27,252 nt of DNA, from the NCBI GenBank assembly GCA_044238735.1, contig JBIICS010000025.1, positions 1 to 27,252 of the forward strand, read 5' to 3'. The notes under the pieces are model-generated. The model saw only the letters and a program-made list of their open reading frames with translations, had not been told where the DNA came from and did no database searches. This DNA is from JBIICS01 sp044238735 (GTDB lineage Bacteria > Bacteroidota > Bacteroidia > UBA4408). Positions 1-8,203 of this stretch are shown here, piece after piece. Both the position numbers and the translations under genes were made by a program. Position 1 is the first letter of the stretch. Each line of letters opens with the position of its first letter.

Positions 1-27
1 GATTGCGGCTCGGAGGCCGCAATGACG
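1..27. repeat. Palindromic dispersed-type repeat, possible thiL terminator
   Basis: An 8-bp perfect inverted repeat (ATTGCGGC at 2-9, GCCGCAAT at 16-23) surrounds a 6-nt loop and runs on into GACG. It is far more GC-rich than its surroundings. The ends GATTGC...GCAATGACG resemble a palindrome family found between genes in many bacterial genomes; this is from memory and was not searched. It lies about 45 nt beyond the thiL stop codon on the minus strand, where it could also act as a 3' mRNA stem or weak terminator. No second copy is visible in this window. Confidence 0.5.
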
Positions 28-70
28 ATGTGTAGGAATCAAAATTATAAAGAATTAAACTAATGAACTA

Positions 71-1141
71 CTATTCCTCTTCCGATTTTTGTTCCTCCTC
101 GTTTTTAAAGGCATTCCAACCTTGAGCAGTAATTGGATAAACCGAACCACTTTTGGCAATAAGCCTATTTCCTTCGGCTGCATCGGTTATATGACCTATA
201 GGCGTAAGGTTAGGATTTGCTTTTATTTTATCATAATCCTTCATGTCTATAGTAAAAAGTAATTCATAATCTTCTCCACCATTTAAAGCGCATACAGTGG
301 GATCTAAATTAAATTCGCGCGCCATGTGATATGTTTGAGGGTCGATCGGAATCTTTTCCTCATAAATGGTGGCTCCCACCTGCGATTGATTACAAATATG
401 AATAATCTCCGATGCCAAACCATCACTTATATCAATCATTGAAGTTGGTTTTACATCCAGTGCTTTTAGTAAATCTTTTATATCGGTTCGAGCTTCTGGC
501 TTAAGTTGTCGCTCTAAAATATAATCATGGCCCTCTAAATCGGGCTGCATATTTGGGTTAGCGATATACACTTCTTTCTCTCGATTTAACAACTGCAGCC
601 CAACATATGCTCCTCCCAGGTCTCCGGTAACTATTATTAAATCGTTTTTCTTAGCCCCATTTCTATAACATAATTCTTCAGGCTCAGCATAACCAATAGC
701 GGTAACCGAAATTATAAATCCTAATTGAGATGAAGTAGTATCTCCCCCCACTAAGTCTACCTTGTATTTTTTACAAGCCAGAAATACTCCTTCATAAAAC
801 TCTTCTATCGCTTCTAACGGAAAACGGCTCGAAATGGCTATGCTCATGGTAATTTGTGCCGGCGTAGCGTTCATGGCACATAAATCTGAAACATTAACCG
901 CAACAGCTTTAAATCCTAAATGTTTAAGCGGGGTATACATCATATCAAAATGTACTCCCTCTACCAGCATATCGGTAGTTATTACCTGGCGCTTACCTTC
1001 CGAATTTAAAACTGCGGCATCATCGCCAACCCCCTTAATGGTGCTCGATTGTTGTGTGGAAATATCTTTAGTTAAATGCTCAATTAACCCAAACTCACCA
1101 AGAGTTTTTAAATCGGTTTTTTCTCCGGAATTTTCAAACAT
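71..1141 (-). CDS. thiL: Thiamine-monophosphate kinase ThiL
   Basis: ThiL phosphorylates thiamine monophosphate with ATP to give the cofactor thiamine diphosphate, in the cytoplasm. The 356-residue product has the PurM/ThiL-fold signatures: GVGDDAAV (residues 37-44), TTDMLVEGVHF (about 55-65), SDLCAMNA (85-92), a GGDTTSS metal-site motif (about 132-138) and ISDGLASE in the C-terminal half. It is slightly longer than the usual 310-330 residues because of a short N-terminal extension and an acidic, probably disordered tail. The ATG at 1139-1141 is preceded by AAAGGGAGAG, an unusually purine-rich stretch for this genome. The gene is alone on its strand and divergent from tig. No TPP riboswitch motif is visible upstream. 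A possible -7 box, AATATTTG on the minus strand (1171-1164), differs from consensus at one base. Confidence 0.95.
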   Translation of the reverse strand: MFENSGEKTDLKTLGEFGLIEHLTKDISTQQSSTIKGVGDDAAVLNSEGKRQVITTDMLVEGVHFDMMYTPLKHLGFKAVAVNVSDLCAMNATPAQITMSIAISSRFPLEAIEEFYEGVFLACKKYKVDLVGGDTTSSQLGFIISVTAIGYAEPEELCYRNGAKKNDLIIVTGDLGGAYVGLQLLNREKEVYIANPNMQPDLEGHDYILERQLKPEARTDIKDLLKALDVKPTSMIDISDGLASEIIHICNQSQVGATIYEEKIPIDPQTYHMAREFNLDPTVCALNGGEDYELLFTIDMKDYDKIKANPNLTPIGHITDAAEGNRLIAKSGSVYPITAQGWNAFKNEEEQKSEEE

Positions 1142-1503
1142 ATTTTATCTCTCCCTTTAATTACAAATATTTTAAACGATGGGTTCGTTTTTTATTTTTT
1201 GTGAATATATAAATTATAGCTTTTAAGCCTGCACTTTTCTTCTTGGCTTAACTTTCAAAATCAACCCGGTAAAAATATTTATAACACCCTCTTTCCCCTT
1301 AAAACAGGGGTTTTTGTCGCTAATAAATTCTTTTCTCCTTTAAAACTTCTTATGTTTTTGTTTATCAAGCCCTTAACATAAATGCTGATTTTTTGACGTT
1401 TTTTTAAAACGAGTTAAAATTGATTATTTTTTAGGTATAAACCCCCTCAAAATTGCCATTTTAAGCTTGTTTTGGTATCTTTGCATCCCTAAAAATTGTG
1501 AAA
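1142..1503. other. Divergent thiL/tig intergenic region
   Basis: About 360 nt of AT-rich DNA separate the divergent thiL and tig genes. The tig promoter is at the right end (1452-1483). A short hairpin, AAACGA/TCGTTT (1174-1190), lies 33 nt upstream of thiL. A second hairpin, CCCCT/AGGGG (1295-1310) followed by five T, has the form of a weak plus-strand terminator, although no plus-strand gene precedes it. I see no ORF with convincing coding character and no riboswitch consensus here. Confidence 0.5.
1452..1483 (+). promoter_or_regulatory. Bacteroidota-type sigma-A promoter of tig
   Basis: The -7 element TATCTTTG (1476-1483) fully matches TAnnTTTG. A -33 element ATTG (1452-1455) lies 20 nt upstream. 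The predicted transcription start is near 1488-1490, which leaves a leader of about 15 nt before the ATG at 1504. Confidence 0.75.
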
Positions 1504-2871
1504 ATGAATATTATCAGAGAAAATGTTGATGCTTTAAATGCAGTTTTAAAAGTAAAAGTTGCCGAAACTGATTATGCCGAAAAAGTAGAGAACGCCATCA
1601 AAACCGTTAAAAAACGTGTTTCAATGCCGGGTTTCCGTCCAGGTATGGTTCCCACTTCGTTAGTAAAAAAGATGCACGGTAAATCTATATTGGTTGACGA
1701 GATTAATAAGCTTTTAAATGATGAGCTTAATAAATATATTGTTGAACAAAAACTAGACGTGCTCGGTCAACCTCTTCCTAAAGTTGACAACGAATTAACT
1801 ATAGACTGGGACAATCAAAAAGAATTCGAATTCTCTTATGATTTAGCATTGGCCCCCGATTTTCAATTAAACTTTTCTTCTAACGATAAAATCACTTACT
1901 ACTCTATTTCGGTAGATGATAAAACAATGGAAGACACTATTTTAAATATTCGTCGCCGTTATGGTAAAGCCGAATATCCTGAAAACATTGAAGCAAACGA
2001 CTTAGTATTTGTAGGTTTAACCGAACTTGAAAACGGTGCTAAAAAAGAAGGTGGTCAACATAAAACGGCAGTAGTTTCTTTAGAACAAATTAACGATGAA
2101 AGTTTTAAATCCCTTTTAATCGGTAAAAAGAAAGAAGATGCAGTAATTATTGTTCCAAGCGATTTAATTGGTAAAGATGCCGAACTAGATAATGCCTTTG
2201 CTTTTGCAAAAGATAACGAGGTTCTAAAAGGGGTATCTTTTGAGATGAAGGTTAATAACGTTTCCCGTATGTCTCCTTCCGAACTCAATCAGGAATTATA
2301 CGATAAAGTGTATGGTGCATCCACTGTTAACGGGATAGAGGAATTTCGTGCTAAAGTTAACGAAGAGCTTTCTTTAGCATATAAAGCAGAAAGCGACAAA
2401 CATTTTAAACACGAGATTAATCACTTGTTAATGGAAAAATTTAACTTGTCTTTACCTGATGCCTTTTTAAAGCGTTGGATTAAGGCGGTTAACGACAAAC
2501 CAATCAGTGATGAACAATTGGAGTTGGAATACCCTCACTATGCTAACAGTCTTAAGGTACAACTTATCGAAAATAAAATTATAAAGGAAAATGATATTAA
2601 GGTTAGCCGTGAAGAAGCAGAAGAATATACGGCCAAACTTATTAATGATAATTTTAAACGATACGGACACGAAGCCGATGAAAACGAAGTTAAAGACTCT
2701 GTTAAACGTGTTCTAGGCAACGAGGAAGAAGCTAAACGCATTTTTGAAAAACTATACAGCGATAAGTTTATTACCTATTACCAAACCAAATTAGGCGTAA
2801 ACTACAAAAATGTAACAGTTGAAGAGTTTAATAAAGAACTCGATGAACATTACAAAAATCATAAGCATTAA
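1504..2871 (+). CDS. tig: Trigger factor, ribosome-associated chaperone
   Basis: Trigger factor binds the ribosome exit tunnel and shields nascent chains. The N-terminal ribosome-binding domain carries the signature loop GFRPGMVP (residues 43-50 from this ATG). A middle domain in the PPIase position is strongly diverged and may lack isomerase activity. The long helical, charged C-terminal half (about 250-455) fits the chaperone arms. I chose the ATG at 1504 over the in-frame GTG at 1498 because family members start MNI and the predicted leader is very short; GTG would add only two residues. Its neighbours clpP and clpX form the familiar tig-clpP-clpX order, but a strong terminator follows tig here, so clpP is probably expressed separately. 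Confidence 0.93.
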   Translation: MNIIRENVDALNAVLKVKVAETDYAEKVENAIKTVKKRVSMPGFRPGMVPTSLVKKMHGKSILVDEINKLLNDELNKYIVEQKLDVLGQPLPKVDNELTIDWDNQKEFEFSYDLALAPDFQLNFSSNDKITYYSISVDDKTMEDTILNIRRRYGKAEYPENIEANDLVFVGLTELENGAKKEGGQHKTAVVSLEQINDESFKSLLIGKKKEDAVIIVPSDLIGKDAELDNAFAFAKDNEVLKGVSFEMKVNNVSRMSPSELNQELYDKVYGASTVNGIEEFRAKVNEELSLAYKAESDKHFKHEINHLLMEKFNLSLPDAFLKRWIKAVNDKPISDEQLELEYPHYANSLKVQLIENKIIKENDIKVSREEAEEYTAKLINDNFKRYGHEADENEVKDSVKRVLGNEEEAKRIFEKLYSDKFITYYQTKLGVNYKNVTVEEFNKELDEHYKNHKH

Positions 2872-2872
2872 T

Positions 2873-2899
2873 AAAAGAGGGCTTTAGGGCCCTTTTTTT
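2873..2899 (+). terminator. Intrinsic terminator after tig
   Basis: AAAAGAGGGC (2873-2882) pairs with GCCCTTTTTT (from 2889) across a 6-nt loop. The stem is about 10 bp with one G-U pair and runs into seven T. It starts directly after the tig stop codon. Confidence 0.85.
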
Positions 2900-2941
2900 G
2901 ACTTAATGACAGCTAATTGTTGACAAAACAACTGTATTTTA

Positions 2942-2972
2942 ATTGCGGTTAAAACTTTGATAACTACTTTTA
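2942..2972 (+). promoter_or_regulatory. Candidate promoter of clpP
   Basis: ATTG (2942-2945), a 19-nt spacer, and TACTTTTA (2965-2972) match the Bacteroidota pattern except for the last base of the -7 box. The predicted start leaves about 15 nt of leader before the clpP ATG. The terminator after tig makes a separate promoter likely. Confidence 0.45.
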
Positions 2973-2993
2973 TCACACCAAACAAAATTTAAA

Positions 2994-3659
2994 ATGTTTC
3001 CAAAAGACGAATTCAGAAAATATGCTGTAAAGCATAAAGGCATTAGCTCTAATTTATACGACAGCTATGTAACTAATTTAACGCCATACATTATCGAAGA
3101 AAGACAATTAAACGTTGCACAAATGGATGTGTTTTCACGCTTAATGATGGATCGTATTATTTTCTTAGGCACGGGTATTGACGATCAGGTGGCTAACATT
3201 ATTCAGGCACAGTTACTATTCCTGGAAAGTGTTGACGCAAAGAAAGATATTCAGATTTATATAAACTCTCCGGGAGGTTCTGTATATGCAGGACTAGGTA
3301 TATACGACACCATGCAATACATTTTGCCAGATGTTGCCACTATTTGTACGGGTATGGCCGCCTCAATGGGCGCTGTTTTAATGTGTGCAGGTGCTCATGG
3401 TAAACGTACCGCTCTTAAACATGCCCGCGTTATGATTCACCAACCATTAGGGGGTGCTCAGGGACAGGCATCGGATATCGAAATTACAGCACGCGAAATT
3501 CAGAAATTAAAGAAAGAGCTTTATGATATTATTGCTCAACATTCTAATCAAACTTACGAAAAAGTATGGGCTGATTCTGATCGCGATTACTGGATGACAG
3601 CACAAGAAGCAAAAGATTATGGAATGGTTGACGAGGTATTAATCCGAAACAAAAAATAA
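2994..3659 (+). CDS. clpP: ATP-dependent Clp protease proteolytic subunit
   Basis: ClpP is the barrel-shaped serine peptidase that degrades proteins unfolded and fed in by ClpX. The catalytic triad is visible: Ser124 in GMAASMG (120-126), His149 in MIHQPLG (147-153) and Asp198 in SDRDYW (195-200). Spacing between the three matches E. coli ClpP. INSPGGSVYAG (90-100) forms the substrate-binding strand and oxyanion region. At 221 residues it has about 14 extra N-terminal residues relative to E. coli ClpP, probably a short propeptide; no membrane segment is present. It precedes clpX by 54 nt, with a terminator-like hairpin between them. Confidence 0.97.
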   Translation: MFPKDEFRKYAVKHKGISSNLYDSYVTNLTPYIIEERQLNVAQMDVFSRLMMDRIIFLGTGIDDQVANIIQAQLLFLESVDAKKDIQIYINSPGGSVYAGLGIYDTMQYILPDVATICTGMAASMGAVLMCAGAHGKRTALKHARVMIHQPLGGAQGQASDIEITAREIQKLKKELYDIIAQHSNQTYEKVWADSDRDYWMTAQEAKDYGMVDEVLIRNKK

Positions 3660-3675
3660 ATTTAATTGTTGATGT

Positions 3676-3702
3676 AAAAGCGGGGTCAAACTCCGCTTTT
3701 TT
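3676..3702 (+). terminator. Intrinsic terminator or attenuator between clpP and clpX
   Basis: AAAAGCGG (3676-3683) and CCGCTTTT (3693-3700) form a perfect 8-bp stem, extendable inward by a G-T pair, followed by a T run to 3702. It ends only 11 nt before the clpX ATG. There is no room for a full promoter between hairpin and ATG, so clpX must depend on readthrough or on a promoter inside clpP. Confidence 0.75.
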
Positions 3703-3713
3703 ATATTTTAAAG

Positions 3714-4967
3714 ATGGAGAATAACAACGGAGGAAATAAGCGCATTAAATGTTCTTTTTGCGGCAGAGATAAAAGCGAAACTAAAATGTTAATTGCGGGA
3801 GTTTCCGGCCATATTTGCGATAGCTGTATAACACAGGCAAATGTAATTGTTCAGGAAGAATTAAAACCGGAAAAAACAAAAAACAAAGAACACATACTAA
3901 ATGTAGTGTCTCCGGCTGAAATTAAAACGCATTTAGATTTACACGTTATTGGACAGGATGAAGCAAAAAAAGTATTAGCTGTTGCTGTTTACAATCATTA
4001 TAAAAGATTAAACCAGAAAACTATTCAAAACAACGACGATGTTGAGATTGAGAAATCCAATATTGTAATGGTAGGTGAAACAGGTACGGGTAAAACTTTA
4101 CTTGCCCGTTCTATTGCCAAAATACTTAACGTACCCTTTTGCATTGCCGATGCAACTGTATTAACAGAAGCCGGATATGTGGGGGAAGATGTGGAGAGTA
4201 TTTTAACTCGTTTACTTCAAGCGGCCGATTACGATGTGGCCGCAGCAGAACGCGGAATTGTATTTATTGACGAGGTAGATAAAATTGCACGTAAAAGCGA
4301 TAACGCTTCCATAACTCGCGATGTTAGTGGCGAAGGAGTGCAACAGGCCTTATTAAAATTACTGGAAGGCTCGGTTGTAAATGTCCCTCCACAAGGCGGA
4401 AGAAAACATCCCGAACAAAAACTGGTTCAGATAAATACTAAAAATATTCTGTTTATTGCAGGCGGAGCATTTGATGGTATTGACAAAAAGATTGCCCGTA
4501 GATTAAATACACAAGCTATTGGTTACAGTGCCGCTCAAACAGGCGATGTATTGGATAAAAACAATCTAATACAGTATGTTAGTCCGGCCGATTTAAAGAG
4601 TTTCGGTTTAATTCCCGAACTAATCGGACGTTTACCGGTCTTAACTTATTTAAATTCACTAAATAAAGAAACCTTAAGAAGAATTTTGGTTGAACCTAAA
4701 AATGCTTTAGTAAAACAATACATTAAGTTATTTGAAATTGATGGTGTTAAACTAAGTTTTGATAAGCAGGTATTGGATTTTATTGTAGAAAAGGCCATCG
4801 AATATAAATTAGGCGCACGTGGTTTACGTTCAATATGCGAGGCTATTATGATTGATGCTATGTTCGATATTCCTTCAAGCAAGACTTCGGGAGAACTTAA
4901 AATAACCCTAAACTATGCTCAGGAAAAACTTAATAAGTCGAGCATTAATCGTTTAAGGGTTGCTTAA
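3714..4967 (+). CDS. clpX: ATP-dependent Clp protease ATP-binding subunit ClpX
   Basis: ClpX is the AAA+ hexameric unfoldase that recognises substrates and threads them into ClpP. Domains in order: a zinc-binding domain with Cys13, Cys16, Cys35 and Cys38; Walker A GETGTGKT (121-128); pore loop GYVG (154-157); Walker B IVFIDE (182-187); an RKH pore loop (230-232); an arginine-finger region IGRLP (304-308); and sensor-2 GARGLR (367-372). The ClpP-docking loop reads IGY (269-271) rather than the E. coli IGF, which keeps an aromatic residue. Length 417 residues is normal. The gene ends at a bidirectional terminator shared with the convergent peptidase gene. Confidence 0.97.
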   Translation: MENNNGGNKRIKCSFCGRDKSETKMLIAGVSGHICDSCITQANVIVQEELKPEKTKNKEHILNVVSPAEIKTHLDLHVIGQDEAKKVLAVAVYNHYKRLNQKTIQNNDDVEIEKSNIVMVGETGTGKTLLARSIAKILNVPFCIADATVLTEAGYVGEDVESILTRLLQAADYDVAAAERGIVFIDEVDKIARKSDNASITRDVSGEGVQQALLKLLEGSVVNVPPQGGRKHPEQKLVQINTKNILFIAGGAFDGIDKKIARRLNTQAIGYSAAQTGDVLDKNNLIQYVSPADLKSFGLIPELIGRLPVLTYLNSLNKETLRRILVEPKNALVKQYIKLFEIDGVKLSFDKQVLDFIVEKAIEYKLGARGLRSICEAIMIDAMFDIPSSKTSGELKITLNYAQEKLNKSSINRLRVA

Positions 4968-4969
4968 CG

Positions 4970-5014
4970 AATAAAAAAGACGCTTTAACATGTCTTTTCT
5001 TGCTCTTTTTTATT
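4970..5014. terminator. Bidirectional terminator between clpX and the M61 peptidase gene
   Basis: An outer perfect 11-bp inverted repeat, AATAAAAAAGA (4970-4980) and TCTTTTTTATT (5004-5014), encloses an inner AAAAGAC/GTCTTTT stem. A or T runs on both sides allow termination in either direction. The right arm overlaps the stop codon of the minus-strand gene. Confidence 0.7.
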
Positions 5015-6791
5015 GCCTCATCCACCTTCTAAATACGGTAAGCTGTTCTGCGTTTTTATTTGAATCGTCAACCAGATAATATTTTGGAAGATGATTGCCC
5101 CTTAAAGTAACTTTAATTTCTTTTAGAACATCATCACGACTAATTAAGATCTTAATTACATCGCCCGGATTAAGGCCTTGCAAATAACGTGTAAACTTAT
5201 CCTGATTAACTCTGTAACCATCTACCGCAATAATTTCGTCGTCGTAATTAATTCCATCGTCATACGCAGCAGTACCTCTTTGTAACGACTTAACCATCAG
5301 TTTACCTCCGGCATCCTGCAAGGTGGCTCCAAACAAAACCTTATTTTTTTCCGGTGCTTCAACAATAACTAAACTAACGCCGGCATAACTAAAGTACTTT
5401 TTATAATCAGGAGTCTTGGTAGTATAAATGCTCTCAAATAATTCATCTAATTTAACACCGGCTACTAATTCTGCGGCTAATTTAAATTCCTCATCGGTAA
5501 AGCCACGCTTCTTTTCTTTATGATAATTAAAGTATAAATACTTCATTAAATCATCCAGATTTTTTCTTCCCTTAGTAGCATTTATTATTGCTAAATCTAA
5601 CAATACTGCAATGCTCTCCCCTTTACCATAATAGGATATAGTGGAGTTAGAACTATTTTCATTAGGCCTATATCCCTTAATCCAGGCATCAAAGCTAGAT
5701 TCGGTGGCCGATTGGACTTTATTTCCGGGAGAGATCTCGATAGAACCAACCGTGCCCGCCATATAATCGAGGTACTCTACGGGTTTTTTGTATCCGGCTT
5801 TTACCATTAACAACTCCTCGTAATAACTGGTAAACCCCTCCGAAATAAACAGAAGGTTTGTATAGTTCTCATTATCGTAATCAAAGGGCCCCAGCGCAAT
5901 GGGTCTTATGCGTTTTACATTCCACAAGTGAAAATATTCATGCGCCACAAGCGTTAAAAACTTCATGAGATTTGCTCTTGGTTGATATGTAAAGCGATTA
6001 ACCTGAAGTGTGGTAGAACTTAAATGCTCTAATCCGCCTGACGGTATAGTTAAATTGTGAACAATAAACGTGTAACTCTTATTTGGGTTCTCGCCTATTA
6101 CTGAATTACATGCATTTACAACCCGAGTCATTTCTTTTTTTAAAGTGTCTATTTGATAATTCCCATCACCAACCATTGCCACCTCATGCTTTATTCCTGC
6201 TGCTGTAAAATCAAAGGTAACATGATTACCCATTTGAATCGGACAGTCTGCAAACACATCATAATTTTCGGCTATGAAATTATTGTCCGATACCTTCTCC
6301 AAGTTAGTTGATATCTTCTTCCAGTCTTTAAATAAATTAATTTTTAGTGAGCACGGTAATTGCAACTGTTTATCTAAATACATAAAAACACTCGTTCCAT
6401 TAATATAACCGTATTCACTGTTTATAAAACTGGTTCTAACCGATAACTCGTTGGCATAAACTTTATATTTTATACTAATTTCCTTTTGCCCGCCCGTATT
6501 TATTCTCCAGCAATTTTTAGTTAATTTCTGATTAGGTATAATTTTACCATCGGGGGATGCAGATATAAAATCTTCTACATTACGCGCAAATTCTCTAACC
6601 AAGTATGAGCCCGGAGCCCAAACCGGCATCTTAACATCTAACGTTTTGGCATTTATATCTTTAATTAACATCTCTACCTCAAAATAATGAGTATGAGGTT
6701 GAGGCATTGATAAAATATAATTAACCGCCTTTTGTGCATTAGTATTAATAGTTAGTAAAATGATGGTTAACAGTGTTAGAGATACTTTCAT
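5010..6791 (-). CDS. Secreted M61-family metallopeptidase with PDZ domain
   Basis: The 593-residue product is a member of peptidase family M61 (glycyl aminopeptidase-like), which releases N-terminal residues from peptides. It has an N-terminal signal peptide (about 1-19, cleavage near NTNA-Q). The M61 N-terminal beta domain is followed by the GGLEH motif (252-256), the zinc site HEYFH (284-288) and the third zinc ligand Glu318 in ISEGFTSYYEE. A PDZ domain (about 480-570, with GATLQDAGG and DDEIIAVDG) closes the protein. It should act in the periplasm or outside the cell. It is the last gene of the minus-strand run containing the MerR-B12 regulator, 29 nt after the TM2-protein gene. Confidence 0.9.
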   Translation of the reverse strand: MKVSLTLLTIILLTINTNAQKAVNYILSMPQPHTHYFEVEMLIKDINAKTLDVKMPVWAPGSYLVREFARNVEDFISASPDGKIIPNQKLTKNCWRINTGGQKEISIKYKVYANELSVRTSFINSEYGYINGTSVFMYLDKQLQLPCSLKINLFKDWKKISTNLEKVSDNNFIAENYDVFADCPIQMGNHVTFDFTAAGIKHEVAMVGDGNYQIDTLKKEMTRVVNACNSVIGENPNKSYTFIVHNLTIPSGGLEHLSSTTLQVNRFTYQPRANLMKFLTLVAHEYFHLWNVKRIRPIALGPFDYDNENYTNLLFISEGFTSYYEELLMVKAGYKKPVEYLDYMAGTVGSIEISPGNKVQSATESSFDAWIKGYRPNENSSNSTISYYGKGESIAVLLDLAIINATKGRKNLDDLMKYLYFNYHKEKKRGFTDEEFKLAAELVAGVKLDELFESIYTTKTPDYKKYFSYAGVSLVIVEAPEKNKVLFGATLQDAGGKLMVKSLQRGTAAYDDGINYDDEIIAVDGYRVNQDKFTRYLQGLNPGDVIKILISRDDVLKEIKVTLRGNHLPKYYLVDDSNKNAEQLTVFRRWMRQ

Positions 6792-6820
6792 TACTTCTTT
6801 AATTTATTATGTATTCTTAA

Positions 6821-7246
6821 TTAATGATTGGCCCACATAAAGATGCGATCGTTATTTATATAAGGGGTGAGGTCTTTGCTAAACACAATAACCACAAAAT
6901 CTATAAAGGGAAGAATACCAATTGCTCCCCCAACAGTAGCTACATAAACAACGGGAACAAGCGGAGATGTACCCAGGTATAAACGATGAACACCAAAAGG
7001 ACCTAAAGTAAGGGCCAGTATGGAGGCTGTAATCTTAACCTTACGTTGATCGTTATAATTAATTTTGCTTTGTAACGACTTTACCAGTAATTGCTTTAAC
7101 TTCGGTTTAACGGGTTTATCAACCAACAGAACCACAAGCTTATTGGCTTCATTATTTAAAATAAAATTATTATTTATTTCAGCAAGCGCCGAAAATGAAC
7201 TTAATATAAAGGAACAAAACAGCGCTATCCAAAACACTTTAGGCAT
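6821..7246 (-). CDS. TM2-domain membrane protein with signal peptide
   Basis: This 141-residue protein has a signal peptide (about 1-22, ending SALA). A basic mature region follows, then a TM2 domain of two hydrophobic helices (about residues 71-125) joined by the diagnostic turn GPFGVHRLYLG (82-92). TM2 proteins are small envelope proteins of largely unknown function; the secreted form with an N-terminal soluble part is common in Bacteroidota. It lies 22 nt after the regulator gene and 29 nt before the M61 gene, so all three are probably one transcript. No catalytic residues are recognisable. Confidence 0.85.
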   Translation of the reverse strand: MPKVFWIALFCSFILSSFSALAEINNNFILNNEANKLVVLLVDKPVKPKLKQLLVKSLQSKINYNDQRKVKITASILALTLGPFGVHRLYLGTSPLVPVVYVATVGGAIGILPFIDFVVIVFSKDLTPYINNDRIFMWANH

Positions 7247-7268
7247 CGCACTAAGTTAAGGAAATTAT

Positions 7269-8144
7269 CTATTTTATTAGATCTAATAGATGATAAGGTT
7301 CCTTAAAAATAGTAATGTTTGGAGGTGTTATAAGATTTGGATTCATCACCTGAAAACCCGAAACCATAATTTTAGTTTTTGTAAAATCGGAGGATAACTG
7401 GTTTATATAATCTTGCGTATTAGAGTTAATAAGTTGGCAGGTAAAAATACTTACAACAAAAGCTGGCTTTTTGGTATCAATAATAGATTGTAAATCGTTA
7501 TATGGAACAGACTGGCCCAGGTAAATTACTCTTTTTCCTCCTTTTTTAAGGAGGTAATAGGTGTATAGTAAACTGATTTCGTGTAATTCACCTTCGGGCA
7601 AAAACAACAAAAAAGTTTGTTCGGGGTCGTTAGTTTTGTAAATTAATGAATCTATCGCTACAATAAGTTTTTGTCGAACCAGATTACTAATAAAATGTTC
7701 TTGCGCAGGAGCAACTGCACCGGCCTGCCACATAATACCAATTTTCTTAAGGAAAGGATATACCACTTGATTCATGGTTTCCTCAAACCCAATATTTAAA
7801 ATACTGGTATTTACCGTTTTCTCGAATCGATCTTCATCCATTTCAGACATGGCAATAATTAAAAGATCTATAACGGTTTCGTTACTGCTCGACTCTTCGG
7901 TAACTTTTATAACCTCGTTGGCTATTTGTTCATTACTTAACTCGGCTATTCTGGATATTTTATAGCCCTTATTATTAAGAATGGCGATGTTTAGGATGTG
8001 CTTTAACTCCTGATTGCTATATAATCGAATGTTGGTATTAGTTCTTTCTGGCTTTAGAATTCCATAGCGTTGTTCCCATATTCTAAGCGTATGTGCTTTA
8101 ATACCAGATAGTTTTTCTAAATCTTTAATTGAATAGTGTAACAA
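7269..8144 (-). CDS. MerR-family regulator with B12-binding domain, CarH/LitR-like photoreceptor
   Basis: The product has a MerR winged-helix DNA-binding domain (residues 1-70, with HTLRIWEQRYGIL and RLYSNQELKHI) but no MerR coiled-coil effector tail. A four-helix cobalamin cap domain (about 85-170) carries Trp139-x9-Glu149-His150, the motif that senses light in CarH. A Rossmann-type B12 domain (about 175-291) carries Glu186-x-His188, where His188 would be the lower axial cobalt ligand, and GG-x5-YLG (202-210). CarH-type proteins bind adenosylcobalamin, repress as tetramers in the dark and release DNA on illumination. One deviation: the usual ExHxxG reads ELHEIS here, Gly replaced by Ser191. 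The start is TTG (8142-8144), supported by a strong Shine-Dalgarno and an in-frame stop five codons upstream. Its divergent neighbours are carotenoid and photolyase genes. Confidence 0.9.
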   Translation of the reverse strand: MLHYSIKDLEKLSGIKAHTLRIWEQRYGILKPERTNTNIRLYSNQELKHILNIAILNNKGYKISRIAELSNEQIANEVIKVTEESSSNETVIDLLIIAMSEMDEDRFEKTVNTSILNIGFEETMNQVVYPFLKKIGIMWQAGAVAPAQEHFISNLVRQKLIVAIDSLIYKTNDPEQTFLLFLPEGELHEISLLYTYYLLKKGGKRVIYLGQSVPYNDLQSIIDTKKPAFVVSIFTCQLINSNTQDYINQLSSDFTKTKIMVSGFQVMNPNLITPPNITIFKEPYHLLDLIK

Positions 8145-8146
8145 GA

Positions 8147-8154
8147 CTCCTCCC
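8147..8154 (-). promoter_or_regulatory. Strong Shine-Dalgarno deciding the TTG start of the MerR-B12 gene
   Basis: The minus strand reads GGGAGGAG two nt before the TTG start codon, preceded by AAAA. Such a strong Shine-Dalgarno is unusual in Bacteroidota, where most starts lack one. It fixes translation at a TTG that would otherwise be doubtful. Confidence 0.65.
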
Positions 8155-8203
8155 TTTTAACTGACCAAACAAGTAAAAGAAAAAAAAGTTTAAAAAATCC
8201 TAT

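Noticed and set aside
1295..1315. Hairpin CCCCT/AGGGG with five T between thiL and tig, possible small-RNA terminator
   Set aside because: The stem is only 5 bp and no promoter with correct spacing lies upstream on the plus strand.
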